A stretch of DNA of 34,448 nt. It comes from an uncultured Tropicimonas sp. (GTDB lineage: Bacteria; Pseudomonadota; Alphaproteobacteria; Rhodobacterales; Rhodobacteraceae). The position numbers and the translations under genes are program-made. The DNA is taken from positions 1 through 34,448 of the forward strand of contig CANLZY010000044.1 in the NCBI GenBank assembly GCA_947495685.1, read 5' to 3'. Numbering within the stretch: position 1 is the stretch's first letter; every line of letters starts with the position of its first letter. Below the pieces are notes generated by a model. It was given only the letters and a program-made list of their open reading frames with translations. It was not told the DNA's origin and ran no database searches. Shown here in pieces: positions 8,512 through 16,712 of this stretch.

Positions 8512-8991
8512 TCAGGCCTTGCTGATCTCGATCTTGCGGGTCTGGGCAACCGCTTCGGCCGGTTTCTGGACGGTGATGGTCACCACACCATCCTTGGCGG
8601 TGGCATTCACCGTGTCGGGGTCGATCTCGAACGGCAGGCTGACGGTGCGCAAGAAAGCACCTGCCCTGCGTTCCACCCGGTGGAACTGCCGTCCATCCTC
8701 TTCCCCCTTCTCGTCCTGTTCATCCTTCTTCTCGCCCTTGACGGTGAGCCGGTTTCCGTTGACCGAGATATCGACATCGTCCAAATCGATCCCCGGAAGT
8801 TCAGCCGTCACATACACCGCGTCAGCGGTTTCGCTGACGTTTGTGCGAACCAGAAATCCGCCCGACGCGAAGTCGCCCGCCAAGTCGAAGTCCTCGAACA
8901 GCGTATCGATCTGCTTGCGAAGCAGTCCGAACGGATTTTTTTCGTCTTTCGCGCCAATCCAAGAAGATGGCAACAAACTCAGCTTTGTCAT
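8512..8991 (-). CDS. Small heat-shock protein, Hsp20/alpha-crystallin family
   Basis: 159-residue ATP-independent holdase that binds unfolding proteins in the cytosol. An N-terminal arm (PFGLLRKQIDTLFEDF) is followed by an alpha-crystallin domain of about 90 residues with the usual landmarks: ELPGIDLDDVDISV, then GNRLTVKGEK, then the highly charged EKKDEQDEKGEEDG insertion, and A-x-x-x-DGVVTITVQK. The C-terminus contains IEI, an I-x-I motif used for oligomer assembly. The start at 8991 has GGAGG 6 nt upstream; a longer reading to 9024 has no ribosome site. An FNR-like box lies about 67 bp upstream. Its neighbours (Lon-like, FtsH, Usp-like, HdeD) fit a proteostasis role. Confidence 0.92.
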   Translation of the reverse strand: MTKLSLLPSSWIGAKDEKNPFGLLRKQIDTLFEDFDLAGDFASGGFLVRTNVSETADAVYVTAELPGIDLDDVDISVNGNRLTVKGEKKDEQDEKGEEDGRQFHRVERRAGAFLRTVSLPFEIDPDTVNATAKDGVVTITVQKPAEAVAQTRKIEISKA

Positions 8992-9051
8992 GTCAGCCTC
9001 CACTCTCCGTTTCTGACGCGGCATTCTACATCAAGTGGCTGGAATGCAGCC

Positions 9052-9065
9052 ATGATTCCGATCAA
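9052..9065. promoter_or_regulatory. FNR/Dnr-type box upstream of hsp20
   Basis: ATGAT-TCCG-ATCAA matches TTGAT-N4-ATCAA at 9 of 10 defined positions; on the minus strand it reads TTGATCGGAATCAT. The centre is about 67 bp before the hsp20 start, a reasonable activator distance for a short leader. Confidence 0.5.
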
Positions 9066-9090
9066 GCGACACCCGCAATATGCGTGATTT

Positions 9091-9106
9091 GGGGCGCGGC
9101 CGCCCC
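9091..9106 (-). terminator. Hairpin downstream of the amino-acid permease
   Basis: GGGGCG-CGGC-CGCCCC, a perfect 6-bp stem with a 4-nt loop, 38 nt past the permease stop and before the hsp20 promoter region. No T-run follows. Confidence 0.35.
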
Positions 9107-9143
9107 ACAAGCCTCAAGGGCGGGATGTATTGGGACGTCCGCG

Positions 9144-10397
9144 CTAGACGCCAACGATTCCGGCACCGAACAGGAGACCGAGACAGCTCAGCGTTCCCAG
9201 AACTGGAACCAGCGCGGGCACCGTGACGCCCCCTGCTGGCGGCGGATCCCCGCGCACCTTCATCCTGAGAAGCGACAGGTTTGCGAGGCAGAAAACCAAC
9301 AGAAGCACCTGCGAGGAGGTCTCCGCCAACCTGTCCAGCGGAGCCAGCAAAGCGAGGCCGAGGGCCACGACTGACACGAGCACCGTCGCGTTGAGCGGGG
9401 TGTGGGTTCGTGGTGAAACCGCGCCCAGCCAGGCCGGCAGCCGTCCCTTGCGGGCGATTCCGTAGACGACGCGGGATGCCATGACCAGGATGATGATCAC
9501 GCCATTCATCGTCGCCATGATCGCGACGAGCGTAATGGCGAGCGGCGACGCACCGGTCAGAGTCTCGAAAAGAAGGCTGACCGGAGCGTCGGAAGCGGCC
9601 AGAACATCGGCTGGAACCGTCCGGACGGCAACAATCGCGACCAGGGAATACAGGATCGTCACGATGACGAGGGTGATCGCGATTGCCCGTGGCACATTGC
9701 GCCTCGGTTCGCGGACTTCCTCGACCAGGTTCACGATGTCGTCGAACCCGATATAGGCGAAGAAGGTGATCAGGCTTGCACCGAGCACGCCAGCGACGAT
9801 GCCGGGTTCCGCCGGCAAGACGGCTGCGGTGGTGACGGTGGCGACCGATACGGGCACGTGGAACAGGCCGGCCACGATGATCGCAACCAACCCGAGCACT
9901 TCGACAATGGTCATCACGCCGGCCGCGATGACGGACTCGCGGACGCCCCAGGCCGCAACCATTCCCATGAGACCAAAGATCGACACGATCAGGACCGGTT
10001 TCGGCAGCGGCACGATCTCGGTCAGGTACCCCGCCGAGCCGAGCGTAATGGCGGCCGCTGCAATGACGGCCTCTGCCAGCACCGCGCCGCCGACTGCCAG
10101 CGTCAACCAGGCGCGCCCGAACGCGGCATCCACATAGACTGCCTCTCCGGCAGCTCGGGGAACCCGGCACGAGAGTTCGGCGAAAGACCCCGCAGTAAAG
10201 GCCATGACAACCGCGGAAAGGCCAAAGGCCCATGGAGCATAGATGCCGGCCCGCGCGACGGTTTCGCCGACAAGCACGTAGATGCCCGCCCCGATGGTAA
10301 CACCCAGCCCGTAAAGGACCAGGAGCCAGAGACCGACAACCCGACGGAGTTGCGGCTGTTCGCCGGAAACCCGCGGTTCGGATGTGCGAGTCGACAT
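9144..10397 (-). CDS. APC-family amino-acid permease
   Basis: 417 residues with about 12 hydrophobic segments. The APC signature sits at the start: GVTIGAGIYVLVGE (TM1 with the unwound GAG region), then PWAFGLSAVVMAFTAGSFAELS (TM2) and PRAAGEAVYVDAAFG. The loop after the FAYIGFDDIVN segment carries EEVREPRRNVPRAI, the conserved E-x-x-x-P-x-R-x-x-P-x-A-I motif of cationic and neutral amino-acid exchangers. It is an inner-membrane secondary transporter; the substrate cannot be read from sequence. The C-terminus is somewhat short. GAGGGGG lies just before the ATG. It is divergent from the DASS/RCK transporter across a 215-bp region with an FNR-like site. In stress islands such permeases may support amino-acid-dependent acid resistance, which is inference. 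Confidence 0.88.
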   Translation of the reverse strand: MSTRTSEPRVSGEQPQLRRVVGLWLLVLYGLGVTIGAGIYVLVGETVARAGIYAPWAFGLSAVVMAFTAGSFAELSCRVPRAAGEAVYVDAAFGRAWLTLAVGGAVLAEAVIAAAAITLGSAGYLTEIVPLPKPVLIVSIFGLMGMVAAWGVRESVIAAGVMTIVEVLGLVAIIVAGLFHVPVSVATVTTAAVLPAEPGIVAGVLGASLITFFAYIGFDDIVNLVEEVREPRRNVPRAIAITLVIVTILYSLVAIVAVRTVPADVLAASDAPVSLLFETLTGASPLAITLVAIMATMNGVIIILVMASRVVYGIARKGRLPAWLGAVSPRTHTPLNATVLVSVVALGLALLAPLDRLAETSSQVLLLVFCLANLSLLRMKVRGDPPPAGGVTVPALVPVLGTLSCLGLLFGAGIVGV

Positions 10398-10460
10398 GAC
10401 CCCCTCTTGGTTGATCGATACACGCCAGTTGATTGGTTCCAGCTTTTCGACGATCCGGCA

Positions 10461-10474
10461 ATGACCCGGATCAA
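10461..10474. promoter_or_regulatory. Possible FNR/Dnr-type box between the two divergent transporters
   Basis: ATGAC-CCGG-ATCAA matches TTGAT-N4-ATCAA at 8 of 10 defined positions, with a perfect right half. It is about 70 bp before the permease start and 145 bp before the DASS transporter start. Weaker than the other two sites and supported mainly by their presence nearby. Confidence 0.35.
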
Positions 10475-10612
10475 GACAGCGACTGGCGCTTGTCGCTTTT
10501 CACATCGATTTCGCTGTCTTCACGAGTTTGCCGGTCTGATCCAGTTCATGGACAAGTCGGTTTCAAAGGCCGACGATGTCGCTGATCCACCTGCTGGCAC
10601 TGGAATTCGTCG

Positions 10613-12358
10613 ATGACTCCAGAGATTGCCTTCGTTCTTGTCCTCTTCGGGGTGACGATGGTGCTTCTGGCCACCGAACTGGTGTCGCCGGACGCGGTTG
10701 CGCTGTCGCTTCTGGTCGTGCTGGTCGCCTCGGGCATCATGACCGCCGAGGAGGCCTTTCGGGGGCTGGCAAGCGAAACGATCGTGGTGCTGGCCTGTGT
10801 CATGGTGCTCTCGCGCAGGCTGGCCGCCTCGGGGATCGTGAAGCGCTTCACTACGGCAATGATCGCCGGGCGCAAACGCAGTTGCCGGGGCATCATGACC
10901 CAGATCATGCTTGTTGCGGCAGGGCTGTCCATGCTGTTCAGCAATACCAGCACGACGGCGGTGATGATGCCCATCGCCACGGATGCGGCACGCCGGGTGT
11001 CATGCCGACCGAGCCTCCTGCTGATGCCCATGGCCTTTGCATCGATCATGGGCGGATCCGCCACACTGATCGGCACCTCCACCAACCTCGCCGCCAGCGG
11101 TGTCGTCACGCGGATGGGGCTGGAGCCCTTCGGCCTGTTCGAGTTCTTCTGGATCGGTGTGACGGTTACCATCGCGGGCACCGCCCTTATGGCGCTGTTC
11201 GGTCACCGGCTTGTCGTGATCGCAGAGGACGACCTGTCCGGCGACAGGCCCGACGAATCCTATCTGGCGACCATTGCGATCGAGGAGGGAAGCGATGATG
11301 ACGGGCGCGCGGTGTCGGAGCTTGGGTTGAAGGATCTGGGCCTCGTGCCGCTTGCCGTCGACAGGCGCAAGGGGCGCGTTTCGGCCCACCCCCGCCGGAA
11401 ACTCCATGCAAGCGACCGGATCATCGTGCGGGGCAGCGCCGAGACTCTCGCGCAACTGATCCGGGACGGGCGGTTCAACCTCTACGGAACCGGGCACCGA
11501 GCGCCCGGCCGCACCTTTGCCGAGGCGGTAGTGCTGCCGGGGTCGCATTGGATCGGCTCCACGGTCGCGCGCATGCGTCGGCAGGTCGGCCGGGACATTG
11601 CCGTGCTGGGCCTGCGGCGTCTCCACCCCGAACAGGTCGCCAGGATCAGCCGAATGCGTCTGAAGGCCGGCGATATGCTCCTGCTGGCGGGAACCGAGGA
11701 GGCCGTCGAGCAGTTCTCAACAGACATCGATGTCCACTTGCTGACCGAAATGACTCCGCCGTTGCCGACCCTGCGCGAAGGGTGGTTCACCCTTGCCGCG
11801 ATGTTCGGGGCCATCCTTGCCGGCGCGACCGGGGTACTTCCGTTGAGCATCGCCCTGCTCGCCGCCGTCCTCGTCCTTGTTGTCACCGAAAGGTTCTCCA
11901 TGCAGGACGTGTTCGGAATGATTTCCTGGCGGGTGCTGATCCTGATCGGCGGAATGTCCGGGTTTGGCGTGGCGATGCTCGAAACCGGGGCCGCGGACTG
12001 GCTTGCGCAATTGATCCTGCAGTGGGTCGCACCCGCCGGCACACTGGCCGTGCTGCTGGCACTTTCGATGTTGACCGTCGTGCTCACCCAGCCGATGTCG
12101 AATGCCGCCGCGGCGCTGACGGTGCTCCCGGTCGCAATGGAGATCGCGCACTCCCTTGGGGTGGATCCACGGCCGCTGGTCATCATCGTCACGCTCTCGG
12201 CCTCGCTCTCCTTTGTCGCGCCGCTGGAGCCTGCGCTCCTGCTGGTCTACGGACAGGGCCGATACCGGCTGATGGATTTCGTGCGGGCCGGCTTGCCCCT
12301 TACGGCCCTGTCGATCCTGATTGTGATCGGCCTGGTTCCGCTGATCTGGCCGCTTTGA
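10613..12358 (+). CDS. DASS/SLC13-type anion transporter with central RCK_C (TrkA-C) domains
   Basis: 581 residues. Two membrane halves flank a soluble middle part (about 215-380) that contains two TrkA-C-like units (ELGLKDLGLVPLAVDRR...RIIVRGSAE and ...RMRLKAGDMLLLAGTEE). The first half has the SNT-type substrate and sodium motif (SNTSTTAVMMP) and GTSTN; the second half has the pseudo-symmetric TQPMSNAAAALTVLP. The architecture is that of SLC13/CitM-like anion transporters with regulatory RCK_C domains, which move dicarboxylates, sulfate or similar anions. The substrate is unknown. The ribosome site before the ATG at 10613 is weak. It is divergent from the permease and co-directional with the host-attachment-type gene 180 bp downstream. 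Confidence 0.82.
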   Translation: MTPEIAFVLVLFGVTMVLLATELVSPDAVALSLLVVLVASGIMTAEEAFRGLASETIVVLACVMVLSRRLAASGIVKRFTTAMIAGRKRSCRGIMTQIMLVAAGLSMLFSNTSTTAVMMPIATDAARRVSCRPSLLLMPMAFASIMGGSATLIGTSTNLAASGVVTRMGLEPFGLFEFFWIGVTVTIAGTALMALFGHRLVVIAEDDLSGDRPDESYLATIAIEEGSDDDGRAVSELGLKDLGLVPLAVDRRKGRVSAHPRRKLHASDRIIVRGSAETLAQLIRDGRFNLYGTGHRAPGRTFAEAVVLPGSHWIGSTVARMRRQVGRDIAVLGLRRLHPEQVARISRMRLKAGDMLLLAGTEEAVEQFSTDIDVHLLTEMTPPLPTLREGWFTLAAMFGAILAGATGVLPLSIALLAAVLVLVVTERFSMQDVFGMISWRVLILIGGMSGFGVAMLETGAADWLAQLILQWVAPAGTLAVLLALSMLTVVLTQPMSNAAAALTVLPVAMEIAHSLGVDPRPLVIIVTLSASLSFVAPLEPALLLVYGQGRYRLMDFVRAGLPLTALSILIVIGLVPLIWPL

Positions 12359-12535
12359 GACCCATGGCGAGTTCTGGTTCGCAAGCATTGGACGCGGCGC
12401 CGCTCGACAGGGCGCAACGTTTCAGGCGCCAGCGACTGTCCGGGCTCTCCGGCACTGCCGTTCGATTTGGCGGAACGCGCTGTTGGTGATAGACTAAGAA
12501 GTGGAGACGCGATTTCAGACGAAGAGGAGGCAAAG

Positions 12536-13009
12536 ATGCCGAGTCTGCAACGCTTGCCAACCGACGCGATGATCATGGTCTGCGATGCCCGCAAGGCGTT
12601 GTTCTTGCGAAATGACGGCACTTCGATCCATCCGTCGCTCACTGTTCTGGAAACCCTGACAGCAGAGACCGGAACCGAGGACCGGGACCTTTCCGGGAAT
12701 CCTCCGGGACGGATGCCGGACAGTCCGGGCGGCGCGGGCTCCCGGGGGCCCAGAAGCGCGATGGAACAGCCCGATTTCTCGCGCCTTGACGAGGAAAAGT
12801 TCGCGGTGGCCATCTCGGGCCGCAGCGTCGGACTTTACGACATGGGTGGTTTCGATGGAGTGGTTGTCGCCGCGCCGTCCCGCATGCTGGGGGCCCTGCG
12901 CCAAGCCCTTGCGCCGCGCCTGCGCAGTGCCTTGCTGGCGGAAATCCCCAAGGACCTGACCCGACAGCCGGTCGAAGACATCTCCGGGCATCTTGTCGAA
13001 GGATGGTAG
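12536..13009 (+). CDS. Host-attachment-type protein (baeRF/Host_attach family)
   Basis: 157 residues, cytosolic by sequence. The start strand DAMIMVCDARKALFLRNDG, the variable Gly/Pro-rich middle, then DEEKFAVAISGRSV and DGVVVAAPSRMLGALRQAL and KDLTRQPVEDISGHL are characteristic of the family named 'protein required for attachment to host cells', first described in Agrobacterium and related to the eRF1 domain 2 fold. The last block is the family's best-conserved part. The ATG at 12536 has AGGAGG 5 nt upstream; a TTG further up is not needed. It is followed after 34 bp by a phosphoribosyltransferase and is very probably co-transcribed. Despite the family name, its position in a stress island suggests a ribosome- or stress-related role; that is inference. 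Confidence 0.75.
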   Translation: MPSLQRLPTDAMIMVCDARKALFLRNDGTSIHPSLTVLETLTAETGTEDRDLSGNPPGRMPDSPGGAGSRGPRSAMEQPDFSRLDEEKFAVAISGRSVGLYDMGGFDGVVVAAPSRMLGALRQALAPRLRSALLAEIPKDLTRQPVEDISGHLVEGW

Positions 13010-13043
13010 GTAGACGGGAATACTCCATGGAGGGAGACCGGCA

Positions 13044-13718
13044 ATGAGACCGTGCCTGTTTCGCGACCGGACAGAGGCTGGCCGGGCGCTTGGCAAAGCC
13101 GTGGCCGAAGCGCTTCGCGCCATCCCGGGCGGCGCGGACCCGGTAGTACTGGCACTGCCGCGGGGCGGGGTTCCTGTCGGGAGGGAGGTCGCGCGTCTCT
13201 GCAAGGCGCCGCTCGACCTTCTGATGGTCCGAAAGCTTGGTGTGCCCGGCCATAGCGAACTGGCGGCAGGCGCCGTCGTCGATGGCGACGATCCGCAGAT
13301 GGTGGTTAATCCGGAGGTTCTCAGGATGGCAGGGATGACCGAAGAGGACCTGATCCCGCTTCGGGACCGGGCCTTGGCCGAGATCAACCGCCGCAGGCAC
13401 GTCTATCTTTCCGGACGCCACCGGGTTCCGGTAAAGGGCCGCGACGCGGTGGTGGTGGATGATGGCATCGCCACCGGGGCAACGGTCCGCGCCGCGTTGC
13501 GGGGATTGCGGCGCAGGTCGCCCGGGCGCATCCTCCTGGCTGTTCCCGTGGCGCCAGCCGACACGCTGGAGGATCTCCGCGAAGATGTCGATCAGGTGAT
13601 CTGCCTCGAAACGCCGACGCCTTTCTGGGCGGTCGGCGCCCATTACAGCCAATTCGATCAAGTCGATGACTCGGACGTCGCGCAGTGCCTCCGGGACCCG
13701 GGACCAGAATCAGAGTGA
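13044..13718 (+). CDS. Phosphoribosyltransferase-family protein
   Basis: 224 residues, type I PRTase fold. The PRPP-binding loop VVVDDGIATGAT lies at about 139-150, preceded by the LALPRGGVPVGREVA segment near the N-terminus and a pyrophosphate loop VRKLGVPGHSELAAGAV. The ending (LETPTPFWAVGAHYSQFDQVDDSDV) is typical of the uncharacterised PRTase proteins often found in alphaproteobacterial stress clusters, not of the dedicated hpt, apt or pyrE enzymes. The substrate base is therefore unknown. A GGAGGGAG ribosome site precedes the ATG. It forms a two-gene unit with the host-attachment-type gene and is convergent with the membrane-protein gene at 13798. Confidence 0.82.
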   Translation: MRPCLFRDRTEAGRALGKAVAEALRAIPGGADPVVLALPRGGVPVGREVARLCKAPLDLLMVRKLGVPGHSELAAGAVVDGDDPQMVVNPEVLRMAGMTEEDLIPLRDRALAEINRRRHVYLSGRHRVPVKGRDAVVVDDGIATGATVRAALRGLRRRSPGRILLAVPVAPADTLEDLREDVDQVICLETPTPFWAVGAHYSQFDQVDDSDVAQCLRDPGPESE

Positions 13719-13797
13719 CAGCAGCCGCGCCAAGACTGCGATCGCCATGCGCGCACCGATCATGGGAACGTAAGCTGCGAAGGCCGCACGGGGCCGG

Positions 13798-14397
13798 CTA
13801 TTCGGCAGCGACTTCGACGCGTTCGCCAGATGACGACAGGGCCATAGGGTCGTTCATCTGTATGCCCCGGAGTCCGCTGCGTTCCTCGATGAAGAGCCAG
13901 TGATTGGGTGGGAAGAACGTGAAAACGCTGTAGCTGAAGAGTTGCAGCATGAGCAGTGCCAACCCAATACGTCGTACCGCGCGCCCTCGGACAAACCCAC
14001 GCGTCAGACTCCAGCCAGACAGGCATTGCCCGATCAGAATGGCGGCCACGAAGGTTCCGATATCGAGCGGCAAGAGACTGCGCCCGAGGATCGCCGAATA
14101 GGAGGTGGAGATCGCAACGATCAGGGCAGCGGTTGCCAGAAGGCTGAAGCCCTTCGCAGCCAGCACGTTCGCACGATTCAGGTCTTCGGGCGGGCGGATC
14201 ACCATGCCCCAGAAAAGGCCCGGCCAGAATGCAAGCTTCAGATGCTCCCATATCGACTCGTTGACCGCTGCCACGAGAGCGAGCGGACGCCAGCCGCCGA
14301 ACCAGCCGAAGGCAAAGTGCAGGACCGATCCCGCAACGATCATGAATACAGCGCCGATCAGTTCGACGCGAAACGTCCGGTTTCCGTTCGCGGCCAT
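13798..14397 (-). CDS. DUF6512-type integral membrane protein
   Basis: 199 residues with about five hydrophobic helices. The motif HFAFGWFGGWRPLALVAAVNESIWEHLK, of which the core is AVNESIWEHLKLAFWP (about 44-59), resembles the VNES-x-WEHLKLLFFP signature of the DUF6512 family of unknown function. The hydrophilic C-terminus ends in SSSGERVEVAAE. Only 9 nt separate it from the upstream hdeD-type gene, so both are likely read from one transcript. The ribosome site is weak, consistent with coupling. A role in envelope stress is suggested only by its neighbour. Confidence 0.65.
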   Translation of the reverse strand: MAANGNRTFRVELIGAVFMIVAGSVLHFAFGWFGGWRPLALVAAVNESIWEHLKLAFWPGLFWGMVIRPPEDLNRANVLAAKGFSLLATAALIVAISTSYSAILGRSLLPLDIGTFVAAILIGQCLSGWSLTRGFVRGRAVRRIGLALLMLQLFSYSVFTFFPPNHWLFIEERSGLRGIQMNDPMALSSSGERVEVAAE

Positions 14398-14406
14398 CTG
14401 GCTGCG

Positions 14407-15015
14407 CTATCGGTTGACCACACGCATCTGGAGCCGGTCGTTCGCCCGCTTGAAGCGCATCGCCAGCCAGAACATCACGGCGGCGACCGACAGGGCGGCA
14501 AAGGCAATGGCCCAGCCAAGGGCAACGAGGCCTGATCCCGGCCAGAATACGAGCAGCAACCCAATGAACAGGGCGACAATCCCCACGTTGCGGGCAGTTG
14601 TCCGCTCGGGATCCCACTCCGGCATTTGCCGCCAGGTGATCAGAGATCCGATGCCGATTATGAGCGCCCAGGCACCAAGAAGGACAAAGGTGATCCGCGC
14701 AGCGCCCTCGGGCCAGAACAGCAGCACCAACCCGATCAGGATCGCGCCGATCCCGACGCCACCAGCGGCGCCCTTGCGCCCGAAGCCTAAGAGCGTCAGG
14801 CCACCGTCGATGAGCAATAGCAGGCCGACGAGTTGCAGGAGCAGGGATATGCTGCCGGCGGGCCAGAACAGCGCGGCAATTCCAACTATCCCGGCCAGGC
14901 TGCCACGCAGCACGAATGTCCACCAGAGACCGGCCAATCGGTCACTCAGTGCGTCGTGGGCCTGAGACCGGCCATCATCGACGATCTCGGCGTGCAGGGC
15001 TTCTCGTGGTTTCAT
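14407..15015 (-). CDS. hdeD: HdeD-family (DUF308) acid-stress membrane protein
   Basis: 202 residues. After a soluble N-terminus of about 25 residues come six helices arranged as three repeats of the DUF308 unit, each with an L-x-FWP-x-G element: IAALFWPAGS, LVLLFWPEGA and LLLVFWPGSG. HdeD proteins are inner-membrane proteins linked to acid resistance in enteric bacteria and are a regular part of the heat- and stress-resistance islands (LHR/TLST) of proteobacteria. The ATG at 15015 has a strong GGAGGGAAGG site; a longer reading to 15075 is not supported. It is followed after 9 nt by the DUF6512 gene. The biochemical function is not known. Confidence 0.83.
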   Translation of the reverse strand: MKPREALHAEIVDDGRSQAHDALSDRLAGLWWTFVLRGSLAGIVGIAALFWPAGSISLLLQLVGLLLLIDGGLTLLGFGRKGAAGGVGIGAILIGLVLLFWPEGAARITFVLLGAWALIIGIGSLITWRQMPEWDPERTTARNVGIVALFIGLLLVFWPGSGLVALGWAIAFAALSVAAVMFWLAMRFKRANDRLQMRVVNR

Positions 15016-15181
15016 CGCCTTCCCTCCCTTGGGTGACACGGACGCATGGCGCTGGCGGTTGGTTCTCTCGCCCATTCCGACCTTGCCGAAAACTGATGAC
15101 GTGCCCGAGATCTCGCAGTTTTCGCCGCCAGAACCGCCATCGGTTCACGCCATGCGGCCCTGTGGTCTTTCGGAATTGTCG

Positions 15182-15586
15182 TCATGGCCGCTGCACCGTT
15201 TCCAGATAGCTGACCAGATCGGCAAGCGTCTGGCTTATCATCATCGACTGTCCGCTCGGCAGCCGAACAAGCACGCCCTTGCCGTTGTCGAACACCGGCC
15301 CGAACAGCGGCATGTCTCCGCCATGCGCAAGGACCGGCGCGCGCCCGTCGATCTTCATGGCGACGGCGCCGGTTGGGAACACGCCGTCGTTGAGCGCGGC
15401 CAGCTCCGTCAGATCCGGCGTGACAACAGACAGGATCTCGGCCATCGGCCCAACGCCTTTTGCGTCGAAACCATGACACTGAACGCAATAGGACATGTAG
15501 ATGTCGCGTCCATCGCCCGGGTCCGCGTCCTGGGCTGAAACCAACCCCGCTGTCGCCAAAGTCATCACGATCACTCGCGCAATCAT
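15182..15586 (-). CDS. Small periplasmic c-type cytochrome
   Basis: 134 residues. A signal peptide (MIARVIVMTLATAGLVSA, cleavage before QDA) is followed by one class I cytochrome c domain: heme motif CVQCH at about 38-42 in YMSYCVQCHGFDAKGVGP, and the likely axial methionine in GGDMPLFG. It should be an electron carrier in the periplasm. The start has GGAGG 8 nt upstream. It has its own promoter with a clear TATAAT and an overlapping inverted repeat. In the context of FNR-like boxes nearby it might serve a low-oxygen or denitrifying chain, but no partner oxidase or reductase is in the window. Confidence 0.85.
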   Translation of the reverse strand: MIARVIVMTLATAGLVSAQDADPGDGRDIYMSYCVQCHGFDAKGVGPMAEILSVVTPDLTELAALNDGVFPTGAVAMKIDGRAPVLAHGGDMPLFGPVFDNGKGVLVRLPSGQSMMISQTLADLVSYLETVQRP

Positions 15587-15608
15587 TTGGTCCACCTCCG
15601 ATGGGCAA

Positions 15609-15631
15609 ATTATAGCAGCATCAATTGCTGC
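15609..15631 (-). promoter_or_regulatory. Promoter -10 box and overlapping inverted repeat of the cytochrome c gene
   Basis: On the minus strand a perfect TATAAT (15614-15609) lies about 22 nt before the ATG, which predicts a very short leader. The inverted repeat GCAGCA-TCAAT-TGCTGC at 15615-15631 sits in the spacer directly upstream of the -10 box, where a repressor or a MerR-like activator could act. No good -35 hexamer is seen. Confidence 0.45.
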
Positions 15632-15639
15632 GCGCACTG

Positions 15640-16712
15640 AGTGGTTTGTTCGCATCGAGGACGATCTGAAGAATTCTGGGCCCTGGGTACGACTTGAAAG
15701 GCAATTCCAGGGTCCAAAGAGCGGCGCGCAAGCCACCAAACCGCGGCAAGCTTCGTCTCCTCTCATGCGATGAGACCGACCTGCATTGCTTCGGCCGGAA
15801 CCCGTCAGGATGCGGGAGCCCGGCGAACCGTCGCGATCGGCATTGTCTTCATGCATTGACGTGGGAGTCTGGGCTGGTGTGCATCATCGATGCTCCGCCA
15901 TTTTCCCAGCGATCGTCGGCGAATTTGCCCCCTCGCAGCCGACGCGCACCTGCCATCCGAGACGCGCCTCATCGGACCCTGCCGGAAGAATGGCCTTCTT
16001 GTTGGGTTGGAGGTGTTCAAGCTCGCCCTGCTTCGCCCGGTTCGCGTTCCGGGCGGGCACTGTTTTGCCCCATTGTCGAGCTTCGAGGCGGAGAGGTGCC
16101 TGTGGAGTTACGACCAGTCTCCGGCCAGGCCAAGCAATGGCGCGCGTTTCCTCTCAGGTACCTGGAAGGATAAGCAGAAGTTCGGTTTCTTCGCCCTGAA
16201 CGCGCTCGATGAACTCACGCCCATGCACACCGAGACCGGTCAGCCTTCGTGCCGGTTCCGGCTGGGAAGCTATACGCAACCTGATTTCCGAACAGTCTTG
16301 CGAGATGCTCGACGCCCGTTCCCCCCACTTTCAAGGCGCTCTGCCACCACATCTCGTTGAATGTGCAGCGCAAGGTCTTGCAGCTCCGCACATTGCCCAT
16401 GCGCAGCCATCCAAGCCGCCTTCTTCCGGTCAAGCCAGATCGGAGCCTTGATCCGGCCGCTGCCACAAGGGGATAGTCCGGCCAAAAGAGCCCGTAACGG
16501 TCCTTGTTCAATGCATGCCCCGGCGAGGAAATTGCAAAGTCCGGCATGCAGCCCGTCGAGGACATCGCTCAGTCGCTTTTCCACGTCCCGAAGAACGCCT
16601 TCGGGATAAAAAAAGAGGGCGTCGGCAAACCGTGTCGGCCAACGATGCGGGCGAAGCGGACGTTCAGGCGTGGCGTGGAAATGTCCGGATGCGTCGCAAG
16701 CCTTCTTTGGGA
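15640..16712. other. About 1.1 kb with no recognisable gene
   Basis: Several medium-length open frames cross this stretch, including one on the minus strand from 16815 to 16270 with a protein-like segment (FADALFFYPEGVLRDVEKRL). None has a ribosome site, and the most coherent minus-strand one runs into the 3' end of the WYL regulator gene. A second minus-strand segment in another frame (RYGLFWPDYPLV, 16500-16465) suggests a frameshifted relic. I could not name a family. Confidence 0.35.
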
